From assembly GCF_012911015.1 (NCBI RefSeq), contig NZ_WVVV01000004.1, forward strand, positions 265,369 to 329,368: a DNA stretch of 64,000 bases, in the 5' to 3' direction. A program made the position numbers and the translations under genes. The stretch comes from Chelativorans sp. ZYF759 (GTDB taxonomy: Bacteria > Pseudomonadota > Alphaproteobacteria > Rhizobiales > Rhizobiaceae). This document shows positions 30,050 through 39,370 of the stretch, one piece after another; positions within the stretch are counted from its first letter, which is position 1; each line of letters begins with the position of its first letter. The notes under the pieces are model-generated. The model was not told the DNA's origin. It worked only from the letters and a program-made list of their open reading frames with translations, and made no database searches.

Positions 30050-30305
30050 CCCCAGTATCCGCGCCGGCAGGGACAAGCTCATCTACATGGCCAACCAGAT
30101 CGCAACCTTCTTCGAGGCCCAGCCAGGGGATGCCGCTTCAGAAGGGATTGCCAAGCACATCAACGAATTCTGGGAGCCACGCATGCGGCGCCAATTCTTC
30201 GACATCGTCGATGCGGGCGGCGAAGGACTGAAGCCCCAGGTGGTCGAGGCAGCCAAGACCATCCGCCGCCCTGCCCCCGAACCCGCACCCGCCGGCCAGG
30301 CCTGA
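30039..30305 (+). CDS. fdsD: NAD-dependent formate dehydrogenase delta subunit
   Basis: This small 88-aa protein (SIRAGRDKLIYMANQIATFF, then EPRMRRQFFDIV) is recognised as FdsD, a cofactor-free subunit found in FdsABG complexes and thought to help assembly or stability. The ATG at 30039 lies inside the end of fdhD. It ends the operon fdsG-fdsB-fdsA-fdhD-fdsD. Confidence 0.92.
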   Translation: MSHDPSIRAGRDKLIYMANQIATFFEAQPGDAASEGIAKHINEFWEPRMRRQFFDIVDAGGEGLKPQVVEAAKTIRRPAPEPAPAGQA

Positions 30306-30380
30306 TTTCCGTTTCCGGCAGGAAAGACTGGCCCAACCGCCCATTAAGCTGATATGCGGCGGGCAAACGAGGCCCTTTCG

Positions 30381-32222
30381 ATGACAGAACAAACATCCGA
30401 TACGCCTGCGGCCCTGCCGGCCGCGGTGCATCCCGCATTGGCAACCGCGCTCGGCGCGCATGGCTATACCCAGCTCACACCCGTTCAGACGGCGATGCTG
30501 GATGACGCCCATGACGGCGCCGACCTCCTGGTTTCGGCCCAGACGGGGTCCGGGAAGACGGTCGCATTCGGCATTGCCGTGGCACCGACACTTCTCGGCG
30601 ATGCGCAGCGTTTCGACGCGCCGAAGACACCGCTCGGCCTCGTTATCGCCCCGACACGCGAGCTGGCCATGCAGGTCCAGCGTGAACTTGACTGGCTTTA
30701 CGCGGATGCCGGCATCCGCATCGCCACCTGCGTCGGCGGCATGGACATGCGCAACGAGCGGCGCGCGCTCGACCGCGGAGCGCATCTGGTCGTCGGCACG
30801 CCCGGCCGTTTGCGCGACCACATCACGAAGGGCTCGCTGGACACCGGCGCACTGCGTGCGGTGGTGCTGGACGAGGCGGACGAGATGCTCGATCTCGGTT
30901 TTCGCGAGGATCTGGAGTTCATCCTGGCCTCCGTGCCCGACGAGCGCCGTATCCTCATGTTCTCGGCAACGGTGCCGCGTGCCATCGCCGAACTGGCGAA
31001 GACCTACCAGCGCGACGCCATCAGGGTCGCAGCCGGTGCCGCCAGCCAGCAGCATTCGGACATCGAATATCAGTTGATGCTGGTGCGCCGCGACGAGCGC
31101 GAACACGCCATCATCAACACCCTGTTGCATGCCGACAGCACCAGCGCACTTGTCTTCTGTCACACACGCGAGGCCGTCCGGCACCTGACGGCACGGCTCG
31201 CCAACAGGGGCTTCTCGGTCGTCGCCTTGTCGGGCGAACTCGCCCAGTCGGAACGCTCGAGCGCGCTCCAGGCAATGCGTGATGGGCGGGCACGCGTCTG
31301 CGTGGCAACCGACGTGGCAGCGCGCGGCATCGACCTACCCAATCTCGACCTGGTGATCCACGCCGACATTCCCAGTAACCCGGCGACGCTCCTCCACCGC
31401 TCCGGGCGCACGGGGCGGGCCGGGCGCAAGGGTATCTGCGTGCTCATCGTGCCCGAGCACAGGCGCGGGGCGGCCACCAGGGTCCTTTCCAATGCCAATC
31501 TGACGGCCACGATACGCAGCGCGCCCGACATTGCCGAGATCGAGGCCCATTATCGGCGCCAGATCATGGAGACAGCACTTGAAGCTGCCGAGCCCGACGA
31601 AGCCGAGGCCGGCTTCGTGGCCGAGCTCCTGGAGCGTGTCTCGCCGGAACGCCTGGCTGCTGCCTTCTTCCGCCAGCAGATAAGCCAGCGACCCGTTCCA
31701 GAAGACATTGCAGCCCTTCCCCTGTCGAGGGATGGACGGACCACCATCCGCCGAGACAACCGCTTCGATGCCGGCGGAACCGAGGGCGGCGGCCGCCCTC
31801 CGCGCGCTCCCGACATGACGGACGGTGTCTGGTTCACGCTTTCAGTCGGTCGCAAGCAGCGCGCCGATCCCAAATGGCTGCTGCCGATGATCTGCAAGGC
31901 AGGTGGCGTCACCAAACGCGACGTGGGTTCGATCAAGATCGACGACACCGAAACCCGTTTCGAGATTTCCTCCGACAAGGCAGACGCCTTTGCCGCACAG
32001 TTGAACCAGGGCAAGCTGGAACGCGGCATCACCATCACCCGCGGTGGCAGTGGCGGTGGCAAGCCAAGCTCGGCCCCCAAGGGCAGCGCGAGAGACGGGG
32101 ACAAGCCCAAGCCGAAAGGCAAAGGCAAGGTCAAGCCCAGATGGTCTGCCGCCGAGAAGGAAGCGCGCGGCGGCAAGCCGCCCCGCAAGCCCAAGAAGGA
32201 CGCAGGCAAGCGCCCTTCGTAG
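30381..32222 (+). CDS. DEAD-box RNA helicase with DbpA-type RNA-binding domain
   Basis: The protein is 613 aa with ordered helicase motifs: Q motif YTQLTPVQTAML, AQTGSGKT, PTRELAMQVQ, DEADEMLDLG, SATVP, ATDVAARGID and HRSGRTGRAGRKG. A C-terminal DbpA/CsdA-like RNA-binding domain (VWFTLSVGRKQRADPKWLLP) follows, and then a Lys/Pro/Gly-rich tail. This is the CsdA/DeaD-like class that remodels RNA in ribosome assembly or cold adaptation. ATG 30381 starts the conserved MTEQTSDTP; the frame opens at 30354. Confidence 0.93.
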   Translation: MTEQTSDTPAALPAAVHPALATALGAHGYTQLTPVQTAMLDDAHDGADLLVSAQTGSGKTVAFGIAVAPTLLGDAQRFDAPKTPLGLVIAPTRELAMQVQRELDWLYADAGIRIATCVGGMDMRNERRALDRGAHLVVGTPGRLRDHITKGSLDTGALRAVVLDEADEMLDLGFREDLEFILASVPDERRILMFSATVPRAIAELAKTYQRDAIRVAAGAASQQHSDIEYQLMLVRRDEREHAIINTLLHADSTSALVFCHTREAVRHLTARLANRGFSVVALSGELAQSERSSALQAMRDGRARVCVATDVAARGIDLPNLDLVIHADIPSNPATLLHRSGRTGRAGRKGICVLIVPEHRRGAATRVLSNANLTATIRSAPDIAEIEAHYRRQIMETALEAAEPDEAEAGFVAELLERVSPERLAAAFFRQQISQRPVPEDIAALPLSRDGRTTIRRDNRFDAGGTEGGGRPPRAPDMTDGVWFTLSVGRKQRADPKWLLPMICKAGGVTKRDVGSIKIDDTETRFEISSDKADAFAAQLNQGKLERGITITRGGSGGGKPSSAPKGSARDGDKPKPKGKGKVKPRWSAAEKEARGGKPPRKPKKDAGKRPS

Positions 32223-32320
32223 GGCCTATCCCCGTTCGTTGCCCGGCTTCGGTCCCGATTCCGCTCGACTCCTCGACGGCACCGGGCTAGGCGGGGCGCA
32301 GACGCCGCCGACCATCCGGA

Positions 32321-33016
32321 ATGCCGATCATGAACAGACCCACCCTCATCGCTCCTTCGATTCTGTCCTCCGACTTCTCCCGATTGGGCGACGAAGTGGA
32401 AGCCATCGTCGCCGCCGGGGCGGACTGGGTTCATCTCGACGTGATGGACGGCCATTTCGTGCCTAACATCACCTTCGGCCCTCCCGTCATCAAGGCGATC
32501 CGCGACCGCACCGACAAGGTGTTCGACTGCCACCTGATGATCGCGCCGGCCGATCCCTATCTGGCCGCCTTCGCCGAGGCCGGCGCCGACATCATCACGG
32601 TACATGCCGAAGCCGGGCCGCATCTCGATCGTTCGCTGCAGACCATCCGGGCGCTGGGCAAGAAGGCAGGCGTCTCGCTCAACCCGTCCACGCACGAGAG
32701 CGCCATCGAACATGTGCTCGACCGGCTCGACCTGATCCTGGTCATGACGGTCAATCCGGGCTTCGGCGGCCAGGCCTTCATTCCGGCGATGGTCGACAAG
32801 ATCCGGCGCATCAAGGCGATGATAGGCGAGCGCCCCATCCACATTCAGGTCGATGGCGGCGTGACGGTCGAGACCGCGCCGCTGGTTGCGAAGGCGGGCG
32901 CCGACGTGCTCGTTGCCGGTTCAGCCGTCTTCAAGGGTGGCCAGGCGGACGCCTATCGTGCCAACATCGGCGCGATCAGGCAGGCGGCCGATCTTGCAGT
33001 CGGGAACGCCGCCTGA
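32321..33016 (+). CDS. rpe: Ribulose-phosphate 3-epimerase
   Basis: This 231-aa TIM-barrel protein has [31 protein letters not shown] (metal-binding His/Asp), [11 protein letters not shown] and [12 protein letters not shown]. It interconverts ribulose-5-phosphate and xylulose-5-phosphate in the pentose phosphate pathway. An ATG three codons downstream (32330) is an equally plausible start. Confidence 0.95.
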   Translation: MPIMNRPTLIAPSILSSDFSRLGDEVEAIVAAGADWVHLDVMDGHFVPNITFGPPVIKAIRDRTDKVFDCHLMIAPADPYLAAFAEAGADIITVHAEAGPHLDRSLQTIRALGKKAGVSLNPSTHESAIEHVLDRLDLILVMTVNPGFGGQAFIPAMVDKIRRIKAMIGERPIHIQVDGGVTVETAPLVAKAGADVLVAGSAVFKGGQADAYRANIGAIRQAADLAVGNAA

Positions 33017-33045
33017 ACGACGAGGTTCATTCGGGAGCGAACGAC

Positions 33046-33606
33046 ATGGCGGAAACGGCACCCCTCTGCAATTTCGGCTGGCCGGCCATCGACGCTCACC
33101 TGCCCGGCACCGACGGACGGCGCCATCAGCTCTACGAGCAGGCCGGCCCGGGCGGGCTGGTGATTGCCTTCATCTGCAACCATTGCCCCTATGTGAAGTC
33201 CTCGATCGGACGCATCGTCCGCGATGCGCGCGATCTGCGACCGATGGGGATCGGCTTCGTGGCGATAAACTCCAACGACGCCGTCTCGCATCCTGAGGAC
33301 TCTTTCGAGAAGATGCAGGTCTTCGCGCGCGAGCATGGCATCGATTTCCCTTATCTCCATGACGAAGAGCAGAACGTCGCGCGGGCCTACGGTGCGGTCT
33401 GCACGCCGGACTATTTCGGGTTCAACGCGGACCTGAAGCTGCAATATCGCGGTCGGCTGGACGCTGCGCGCACCGGCCCGGCGCCCGACGACATGAAGCG
33501 CGATCTCTATGATGCAATGGTCAAGGTCGCCCGCTCCGGGGAAGGTCCCCGCGAGCAGCAGCCCTCGATGGGCTGCTCGATCAAATGGAAAAACGACTCC
33601 TGGTAG
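33046..33606 (+). CDS. Thioredoxin-fold redoxin family protein
   Basis: The protein is 186 aa with an AhpC/TSA-like thioredoxin fold. The redox pair is Cys44/Cys47 in FICNHCPYVKS, an unusual CNHC motif characteristic of a subfamily of cytoplasmic redoxins. There is no signal peptide. DEEQNVARAYGAVCTPDYFGF contains the conserved cis-Pro region with an additional Cys. The C-terminal PSMGCSIKWK holds another cysteine. The partner is unknown. It is 29 bp after rpe and convergent with lptB. Confidence 0.88.
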   Translation: MAETAPLCNFGWPAIDAHLPGTDGRRHQLYEQAGPGGLVIAFICNHCPYVKSSIGRIVRDARDLRPMGIGFVAINSNDAVSHPEDSFEKMQVFAREHGIDFPYLHDEEQNVARAYGAVCTPDYFGFNADLKLQYRGRLDAARTGPAPDDMKRDLYDAMVKVARSGEGPREQQPSMGCSIKWKNDSW

Positions 33607-33612
33607 AAGCCT

Positions 33613-34425
33613 TTAGAGCGAGAAGCTCTCTCCCAGATAGAGCCGCCGCACATCGGGATTCTCGACGATCTGCGAGGGAAGCCCGTGGGTCAGCACCTGC
33701 CCGGCATGGATGATGTAGGCGCGCTCCACCAATCCAAGCGTTTCGCGCACATTGTGGTCGGTGATCAACACGCCGATGCCGCGTCCCGTCAGATGCCTGA
33801 CGAGCTGCTGGATGTCCGACACCGCGATGGGGTCGACGCCCGCGAATGGTTCGTCGAGCAGCATGAATTGCGGGTCGCTGGCCAGGGCACGAGAAATCTC
33901 AAGCCTGCGCCTTTCGCCGCCGGACAGCGAAATGGAGGGTGCCTTGCGCAGATGCGCGATGTTGAATTCTTCCAGCAGCTCGTCGAGCCGCCGCTTCCGG
34001 CGGCTGCGGTCGCGCTCCGTGACTTCGAGAATTGCGAGGATGTTCTCCTCCACCGAAAGACCCCGGAAGATCGAGGCTTCCTGCGGCAAATATCCGACCC
34101 CGAGCCGCGCCCGCCGGTACATGGGCAGCGCGGTGACGTCGTGGCCGTCCAGTTCGATGGTGCCCTGGTCCACCGGCACCAGGCCGGTGACCATGTAGAA
34201 GCAGGTCGTCTTGCCGGCGCCGTTCGGCCCCAGGAGGCCAACGGCTTCGCCCGCGCGAATGCCGAAGGAAACACCGCTGACGACCTGGCGTCCCTTGTAG
34301 CTCTTGCTCAGGCCGCGGGCGATCAGCGTGCCCTTGGATCGCGACGGGTCGCCAGATTCGGTTGCAGGTACAGGCTTTTGCCCGTCCCTCCTGAATCTGG
34401 ACATGAGGCCGGAAAAGACCGGCAT
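33613..34425 (-). CDS. lptB: LPS export ABC ATPase LptB
   Basis: The protein is 270 aa. Walker A is GPNGAGKTTCFYMVTGL, the signature is LSGGERRRLEISRAL, and Walker B FMLLDEPFAGVDPIAV is the LptB version. The usual Gln-loop partner PQEASIFRGL is present. LptB powers LPS extraction through LptFG. There is a 30-residue N-terminal extension ahead of the ABC domain. rpoN, which follows lptB in many proteobacteria, is not next to it here. It overlaps lptA by one base. Confidence 0.94.
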   Translation of the reverse strand: MPVFSGLMSRFRRDGQKPVPATESGDPSRSKGTLIARGLSKSYKGRQVVSGVSFGIRAGEAVGLLGPNGAGKTTCFYMVTGLVPVDQGTIELDGHDVTALPMYRRARLGVGYLPQEASIFRGLSVEENILAILEVTERDRSRRKRRLDELLEEFNIAHLRKAPSISLSGGERRRLEISRALASDPQFMLLDEPFAGVDPIAVSDIQQLVRHLTGRGIGVLITDHNVRETLGLVERAYIIHAGQVLTHGLPSQIVENPDVRRLYLGESFSL

Positions 34426-34979
34426 CAGCGGTCCTGCGAACCCGGCTGAAGCAGCATCCTGACGCGACTGCTCCCGGACCCGTCGGTGCAGCCATCGAGC
34501 TGGGCGAGGCCAGACTGCATCTGGACCGTCAGTTTGCAGCCCATGATGACATTGTCGCCTTCGCTCAGCACGACCTCCTGCCCCCTGAGAACCAGAACCT
34601 CGGTCAGCATGTTGAAGTCGCCGGTGTCGCCGGTCGCGATCTGATCGCCCGAGCGCATGTGGACGCCCCCCTCGACTTCCAGGCGCTCGATGTCGCCCGC
34701 ACCGGCACCGCCGGCACCGCCTTCTCCAGAATAGAAGACCCGCATGGTACCAGCCCGCATGACAGTGTCACCCTGGGTGACGGTCACATTGCCGGTGAAT
34801 ATGGCCAGGCTTTCGGCGTCGCGCACCTCGAGCCGGTCGCTCTCGATCTGGATCGGCTCGTCGCCGGACAGCTGCATGCCGGTCATGCGTGTCTGTTGCG
34901 CCTCGGCGGGCAGAACCATGCCGGCGGTCGCAAAGGCCGCCAGAAGCCCCAATACCGGCGCGACAAATCTATTGGGCAT
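34425..34979 (-). CDS. lptA: LPS transport periplasmic protein LptA
   Basis: This 184-aa protein has a signal peptide (MPNRFVAPVLGLLAAFATAG) and an OstA-like jellyroll domain: PIQIESDRLEVRDAESLAIF, then GNVTVTQGDTVMRAG. LptA forms the periplasmic bridge carrying LPS to the outer membrane. It overlaps lptC by 11 bases and lptB by one, a tightly coupled operon. Confidence 0.93.
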   Translation of the reverse strand: MPNRFVAPVLGLLAAFATAGMVLPAEAQQTRMTGMQLSGDEPIQIESDRLEVRDAESLAIFTGNVTVTQGDTVMRAGTMRVFYSGEGGAGGAGAGDIERLEVEGGVHMRSGDQIATGDTGDFNMLTEVLVLRGQEVVLSEGDNVIMGCKLTVQMQSGLAQLDGCTDGSGSSRVRMLLQPGSQDR

Positions 34980-35691
34980 TCGACGCTTCCTCGTTCGCTT
35001 GTGCTCTGTCCAGCCGCTGCAGGTCGACCTGCATGCGGACGCGATTCTCGAATATCATTACACCACCGCGTTCCGTCACCCGCATGGAATCCGCGGAAAG
35101 CGTAGAGCCTTCCATGTTTATCTCAACCGGTTCGGTGCTGGACATGACGCCGAGGCCGATGTCGACCATTGCCGAACGCAGATTGGCCGTCATGCCGGTA
35201 TCCATGGTGAAGACCACGCCGTCGGAGAGCTCGAGCGTATTGGCCTCGCGATCGAAGACGCCGCGTTCGGCATCCACGTCCGCCCAGTTCTCGGCATTGA
35301 TCGGCAGACGGGCGCCGATCTTCTCCAACTGGATCACGCTGGTGTTGCCGACATCCTGGATCGCGCGCTCGGCGTGCATCGAATAGGGGCGGTCATCGGG
35401 CGTGTGGCCATCCAGCTCCGGATTGGCCATGACGAGGCGACCGCCTTCCAGCGTGGTGCCGCTGAGACTGACGGAGACCCCCGAGGGAAGCCCGACGAGG
35501 GAATACAGCCCCACCCCGACGACCAGCAGAAGGGCCAGGGCGGGCAGCGCGACCTTCAGGATCCGCACCCGGCGCGAATGACGCTGCGCCCGACGATAGG
35601 CGTGTTCGAAGGCCGCACCCGCCTCCGGCGTGCCGGAGACGGGGCTGGAAGCCGCCGGGTCTGGTAACTGGTCGCTGCGGGATCTGCTCAT
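34969..35691 (-). CDS. lptC: LPS export protein LptC
   Basis: The protein is 240 aa with a cytoplasmic N-terminus of about 45 residues, one membrane helix (ILKVALPALALLLVVGVGLY) and a periplasmic LptC beta domain. LptC passes LPS from LptBFG to LptA. The longer N-terminus compared with E. coli LptC is usual in Alphaproteobacteria. It starts the lptC-lptA-lptB operon. The 271-bp gap upstream to sppA holds the divergent promoters; I see no other feature in it. Confidence 0.9.
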   Translation of the reverse strand: MSRSRSDQLPDPAASSPVSGTPEAGAAFEHAYRRAQRHSRRVRILKVALPALALLLVVGVGLYSLVGLPSGVSVSLSGTTLEGGRLVMANPELDGHTPDDRPYSMHAERAIQDVGNTSVIQLEKIGARLPINAENWADVDAERGVFDREANTLELSDGVVFTMDTGMTANLRSAMVDIGLGVMSSTEPVEINMEGSTLSADSMRVTERGGVMIFENRVRMQVDLQRLDRAQANEEASNAQ

Positions 35692-35962
35692 GCTGGCAAG
35701 GTCAACCTGGCTGGGTGCGGGGGGCCTGACGGCGCGATGCGGGCGGACGCGAACCCCAAATGCCCGCCGCGCAATCCCGACTGAAAGGGTGTATCGGAAG
35801 GAATATGGGCTTTTTTGGGTTGTATTTCCACCACCACGGAGCCGCCATCACAAATGGTCGCGCTGCGGATCGGGCCATTTCCCATTGGGCCGGCATGATC
35901 TAAAAGGCAGCCATGAGGCGGCGACGGGCGCGAACCCGCGCACAAACGATCGGGAGTCACAC

Positions 35963-36931
35963 ATGGCAAGCAAGGCCGACGACATGATCGACCGCAGGCG
36001 GCTGCGGCGCAAGCTGACCTTCTGGCGCGGCGCCGCGGTCCTCGTTGCCGCAGCCGCGGTGCTCGCTGCCGCAACCTGGATGTTCCAGGATACCTCCACC
36101 GCGGGCAGCCATATCGCCAAGATCCGCATCGAAGGCACGATCACCGACAACCGCGAACTGCAGCGGCGTATCCAGCGTATCGGCGAGTCGAGCGCGGTCC
36201 AGGGCGTGATCGTGGCGATCAGCTCGCCCGGCGGGACCACCACCGGCGGCGAAGCCATTTTCGAGGCCTTGCGCAAGCTCTCGGAGCAGAAGCCCATGGT
36301 CGCCGAGGTGGGAACGCTGGCGGCCTCCGCCGGCTACATGATCGCCACCGCCAGCGACCACATCGTCGCGCGCCAGTCCTCGATCGTCGGCTCGATCGGC
36401 GTGCTGGTCCAATTTCCCGACGTCACCGGCCTGATGGAGAATATCGGCGTGCGCTACGAGGCCGTCAAATCCTCGCCGCTCAAGGCCGAGCCCTCCCCCT
36501 TCACGCCGACCACGGATGAGGAACGCGAGATGTTGCGCGCGCTCGTCATGGACAGCTACGACTGGTTCGTCGACCTGGTGACCGACCGGCGCGCCCTCAC
36601 GCGCCAGCAGGTGCTCCAGCTGGCCGACGGCTCCATCTTCACCGGACGCCAGGCGCTCGAGCGCGGCCTGATCGACGCGCTGGGCGGCGAGGACGTGGCC
36701 AAGGCATGGCTGGTCGAACAGGGGCTGAGTGCCGATCTCGACGTGGTGGAATGGCGCGAACGCTCGTCCGGCGACGGATTTTTCCGCATCCCCGGCATTG
36801 GCACCCTGGCCGCATGGATAATGGGCTTCGACGGCATCGATCACATGCTGGCACGCGTGGGCGCCGACCGCATCTTCCTTGACGGGCTGGTGTCGGTCTG
36901 GCAACCTGATCTCGGCCGCTTGTCCGAATAG
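35963..36931 (+). CDS. sppA: Signal peptide peptidase SppA (short form)
   Basis: The protein is 322 aa with an N-terminal membrane anchor (GAAVLVAAAAVLAAATW) and one protease domain. This is the short archaeal/Bacillus-like SppA form rather than the double-length E. coli one. Key elements are ISSPGGTTTGGEAIFEAL, the nucleophile region VGTLAASAGYMIATA and the catalytic lysine region KSSPLKAEPSPF. It degrades cleaved signal peptides. ATG 35963 was chosen; the upstream open frame is not coding. Confidence 0.92.
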   Translation: MASKADDMIDRRRLRRKLTFWRGAAVLVAAAAVLAAATWMFQDTSTAGSHIAKIRIEGTITDNRELQRRIQRIGESSAVQGVIVAISSPGGTTTGGEAIFEALRKLSEQKPMVAEVGTLAASAGYMIATASDHIVARQSSIVGSIGVLVQFPDVTGLMENIGVRYEAVKSSPLKAEPSPFTPTTDEEREMLRALVMDSYDWFVDLVTDRRALTRQQVLQLADGSIFTGRQALERGLIDALGGEDVAKAWLVEQGLSADLDVVEWRERSSGDGFFRIPGIGTLAAWIMGFDGIDHMLARVGADRIFLDGLVSVWQPDLGRLSE

Positions 36932-36993
36932 CCGAAAAATCAATAAAAACATTGTACTAAGTAAGTATCCACAGGGATGCCGGGAACGTCGAT

Positions 36994-37287
36994 ATGATCA
37001 AGTCCGAACTTGTCCAAACCATCGCCAATCGCAATCCTCACCTGTACCTGCGCGACGTCGAGAACATCGTCAACGCGATACTGGACGAGATCAGCGAGGC
37101 GCTGGCGACGGGCAATCGGGTAGAGCTCAGAGGGTTCGGCGCTTTCTCGGTGAAGAACCGCCCGGCCCGCGTCGGCCGCAACCCGCGCACCGGCGAGTCG
37201 GTTGAAGTCGACGAAAAATGGGTCCCTACCTTCAAGACCGGCAAGGAACTGCGCGACCGGCTCAATCCCGGCGGCTCGGACATCTGA
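36994..37287 (+). CDS. ihfB: Integration host factor beta subunit
   Basis: This 97-aa HU/IHF-fold protein ([20 protein letters not shown]) has the signature [21 protein letters not shown], including the DNA-intercalating proline arm. It forms the IHF heterodimer that bends DNA. The order sppA-ihfB-lapA is common in Alphaproteobacteria and supports the beta assignment. Confidence 0.96.
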   Translation: MIKSELVQTIANRNPHLYLRDVENIVNAILDEISEALATGNRVELRGFGAFSVKNRPARVGRNPRTGESVEVDEKWVPTFKTGKELRDRLNPGGSDI

Positions 37288-37306
37288 GGCGGGAAGGAAC
37301 CAGACC

Positions 37307-37612
37307 ATGATGCACCGCATCTTCACCGTCCTCGTTGTCGTTCCCATTGCCATCGCATTGATCGCCGTGTCGGTCGCGAACCGCGCGCCCACAATCTTCA
37401 CCCTCGATCCGTTCAATCCCGGCAATCCGGCCTTGAGCGTGCAGATGCCGCTCTTCGTGCTTCTCCTTCTGACGCTTGCCCTCGGCCTGATCGCCGGCAG
37501 CATGGTGACCTGGTTCAAGCAGCACAAATACCGCAAGGTGGCGCGCGAACACGAGGTCAAGGAGGAGCGCGAGCATCGCGCGAACGCCGTGCTTCCCGCC
37601 CGCACCGTCTGA
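37307..37612 (+). CDS. lapA: LapA domain membrane protein
   Basis: The protein is 101 aa with two membrane helices (IFTVLVVVPIAIALIAVSVA and PLFVLLLLTLALGLIAGS) and a basic, coiled-coil-like C-terminal tail. It matches the LapA/DUF1049 family that follows ihfB in many genomes. In E. coli LapA acts with LapB in LPS assembly control; that role here is inferred. MM at the start gives two candidate ATGs three bases apart. Confidence 0.88.
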   Translation: MMHRIFTVLVVVPIAIALIAVSVANRAPTIFTLDPFNPGNPALSVQMPLFVLLLLTLALGLIAGSMVTWFKQHKYRKVAREHEVKEEREHRANAVLPARTV

Positions 37613-37670
37613 TCATTTTCCGCCCCGTTACCCCAAAACCAGAACAATCCGCAGCGTAGGGAGGGCAAGC

Positions 37671-38636
37671 ATGCGTTTCGTTTCGGCCGAGGAAGTGGAC
37701 GGAGTGCTGACCCATGGCGGTCTGGTGGAAACGCTGCGAGAGGCTTTTCGCAAAGGCGCGGTCCAGCCGCTGCGGCATCATCACACCGTCGAACGGCCAG
37801 CCGGCACGGCATCTACACTGCTTCTGATGCCGGCCTGGAGCGATTTTTCCGCGCCTGCCTTCGAGGGTGATGGGTATGTCGGCGTGAAGATCGTCACCGT
37901 CTCGCCCGACAACAACGCCAAGGGTTTGCCCGCCATCATGGGCATCTATCTGTTGCTGGACGGCCAGACGGGCGAGCCGCGTGCGCTCATCGACGGCCAG
38001 CGCATCACGCTGTGGCGCACCGCCTGCGCCTCGGCGCTGGCGGCCGACTATCTGGCCCGCAAGGACGCATCCAGCATGCTGATGGTCGGAGCCGGCGCAC
38101 TGGCCCCCTTCCTGGTGCGCGCCCATGCGGCCGTGCGACCCGTCAAGCGCGTGGCGGTCTGGAACCGGACGCCCGCCAATGCCGAAAGACTGGTCGAAAC
38201 CCTTCAGGCCGATGGCTTCGAGGCGCGGCTGGCGGAGACGATCGACGACGAACTGGGTGAAGCCGATATCGTCTCCTGCGCGACGATCTCGTCCGTCCCG
38301 CTGATCCACGGGGCGAAGCTGCAACCCGGTACCCATGTCGATCTGGTCGGTGCCTTCGCCCCCACCATGCGCGAAAGCGACGACGAGGCGATCCGCCGCG
38401 CGCGCGTCTTTGTCGACACCATTGGCGGCGCGACCAAGGAAGCGGGCGACATCGTCCAGGCACTGGAAAGCGGCGCCTTGTCCCGAGACGATATCCAGGC
38501 CGATCTCTACGACCTCTGCCGCGGCCAGAAGAAGGGCCGCGAGAGCGACGACGAGATCACGCTCTTCAAGTCCGTGGGGGCGGCAATCGAGGATCTCGCG
38601 GCCGGCATTGCCGTTTGGGAAAAGCTCGGCGGCTAG
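37671..38636 (+). CDS. Ornithine cyclodeaminase / mu-crystallin family protein
   Basis: This 321-aa NAD(P)-binding protein has AGTASTLLLMPAWSD near the substrate site, IDGQRITLWRTACASALAAD and the Rossmann motif MLMVGAGALAPFLVRAHAA. Members include ornithine cyclodeaminase, alanine dehydrogenase and ketimine or Delta1-pyrroline-2-carboxylate reductases, so the exact reaction is open. It is a single gene with no pathway partner nearby. Confidence 0.88.
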   Translation: MRFVSAEEVDGVLTHGGLVETLREAFRKGAVQPLRHHHTVERPAGTASTLLLMPAWSDFSAPAFEGDGYVGVKIVTVSPDNNAKGLPAIMGIYLLLDGQTGEPRALIDGQRITLWRTACASALAADYLARKDASSMLMVGAGALAPFLVRAHAAVRPVKRVAVWNRTPANAERLVETLQADGFEARLAETIDDELGEADIVSCATISSVPLIHGAKLQPGTHVDLVGAFAPTMRESDDEAIRRARVFVDTIGGATKEAGDIVQALESGALSRDDIQADLYDLCRGQKKGRESDDEITLFKSVGAAIEDLAAGIAVWEKLGG

Positions 38637-38645
38637 CCACCCTGT

Positions 38646-39287
38646 TCATTTCCTGCGCGCCACGATGAAGGGACGCGTGTCCTTGCCTTTCGAGGCATGG
38701 CTTTCACGCAAGACGATCTCGAACCCCGCCGCGCGGATTTCGCGCTCCAGACCGGCCGCGTCGAAAACGACGACGGTTGGTGCCAGCCCCGCCACGCGCA
38801 TGACAGGCAACAACAGCAGCCGGATCAACGGGTTCATGTCGCCGAGGCAGGCGGTCTTCGAGATGAAGAGGCCGCCAGGCGCCAGCAAACCATGAACCGC
38901 GCGCAACGTGGCCGGCAGGTCGTGCACCAGATGGAGATAGTTGAAGCCCAGAACAGCATCGAAGACCTCTGCCTCGTCCGCCAGCGTCTCGGCGGTCGCA
39001 ACCTGGAATGCCAGCGAGGGAAGCGGGTTGGCCTCGTGTTTCTGTTGGGCAATGGCGATCATCGCCGGCGCGATGTCGGTGGCCAGATAGCGTTGCACGC
39101 TTTCTGCAAGCCGGAGCGCCGTCGTCCCCGTGCCGCAGCCCAGTTCCAACACGCTCGCATGGGCCGGCAGGAGTTCCCGCGTGCGCTCCAGCGTGCGCTC
39201 GTACCCGGCCTGGTCCTTGATCGTGGATCTGGCGTATTTTTCGGATGCCCGGTCCCAAAAGCGGGCGTCGCGTGCGGTGCTGATCAT
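38646..39287 (-). CDS. Class I SAM-dependent methyltransferase
   Basis: The protein is 213 aa with the SAM-binding motif ASVLELGCGTGTTALRLAES and the downstream motif VFDAVLGFNYLHLVHDLPA. A hydrophobic patch (LIRLLLLPVMRVAG) is typical of small ubiquinone/menaquinone-like methyltransferases. The substrate is unknown. ATG 39287 is preceded by GGAGAT at good spacing. It is divergent from a LysR gene 83 bp away, its likely regulator. Confidence 0.85.
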   Translation of the reverse strand: MISTARDARFWDRASEKYARSTIKDQAGYERTLERTRELLPAHASVLELGCGTGTTALRLAESVQRYLATDIAPAMIAIAQQKHEANPLPSLAFQVATAETLADEAEVFDAVLGFNYLHLVHDLPATLRAVHGLLAPGGLFISKTACLGDMNPLIRLLLLPVMRVAGLAPTVVVFDAAGLEREIRAAGFEIVLRESHASKGKDTRPFIVARRK

Positions 39288-39370
39288 GGGGATCTCCTTC
39301 GGGGAGCGATCTAGCATATGCACTGAAGAAGAAAATTGCCGAAATTCGCAAGAATGATATACGCGGATAC

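Noticed and set aside
35630..35962. N-terminal extension of sppA
   Set aside because: It has no family similarity and overlaps lptC antisense. The membrane anchor follows ATG 35963.
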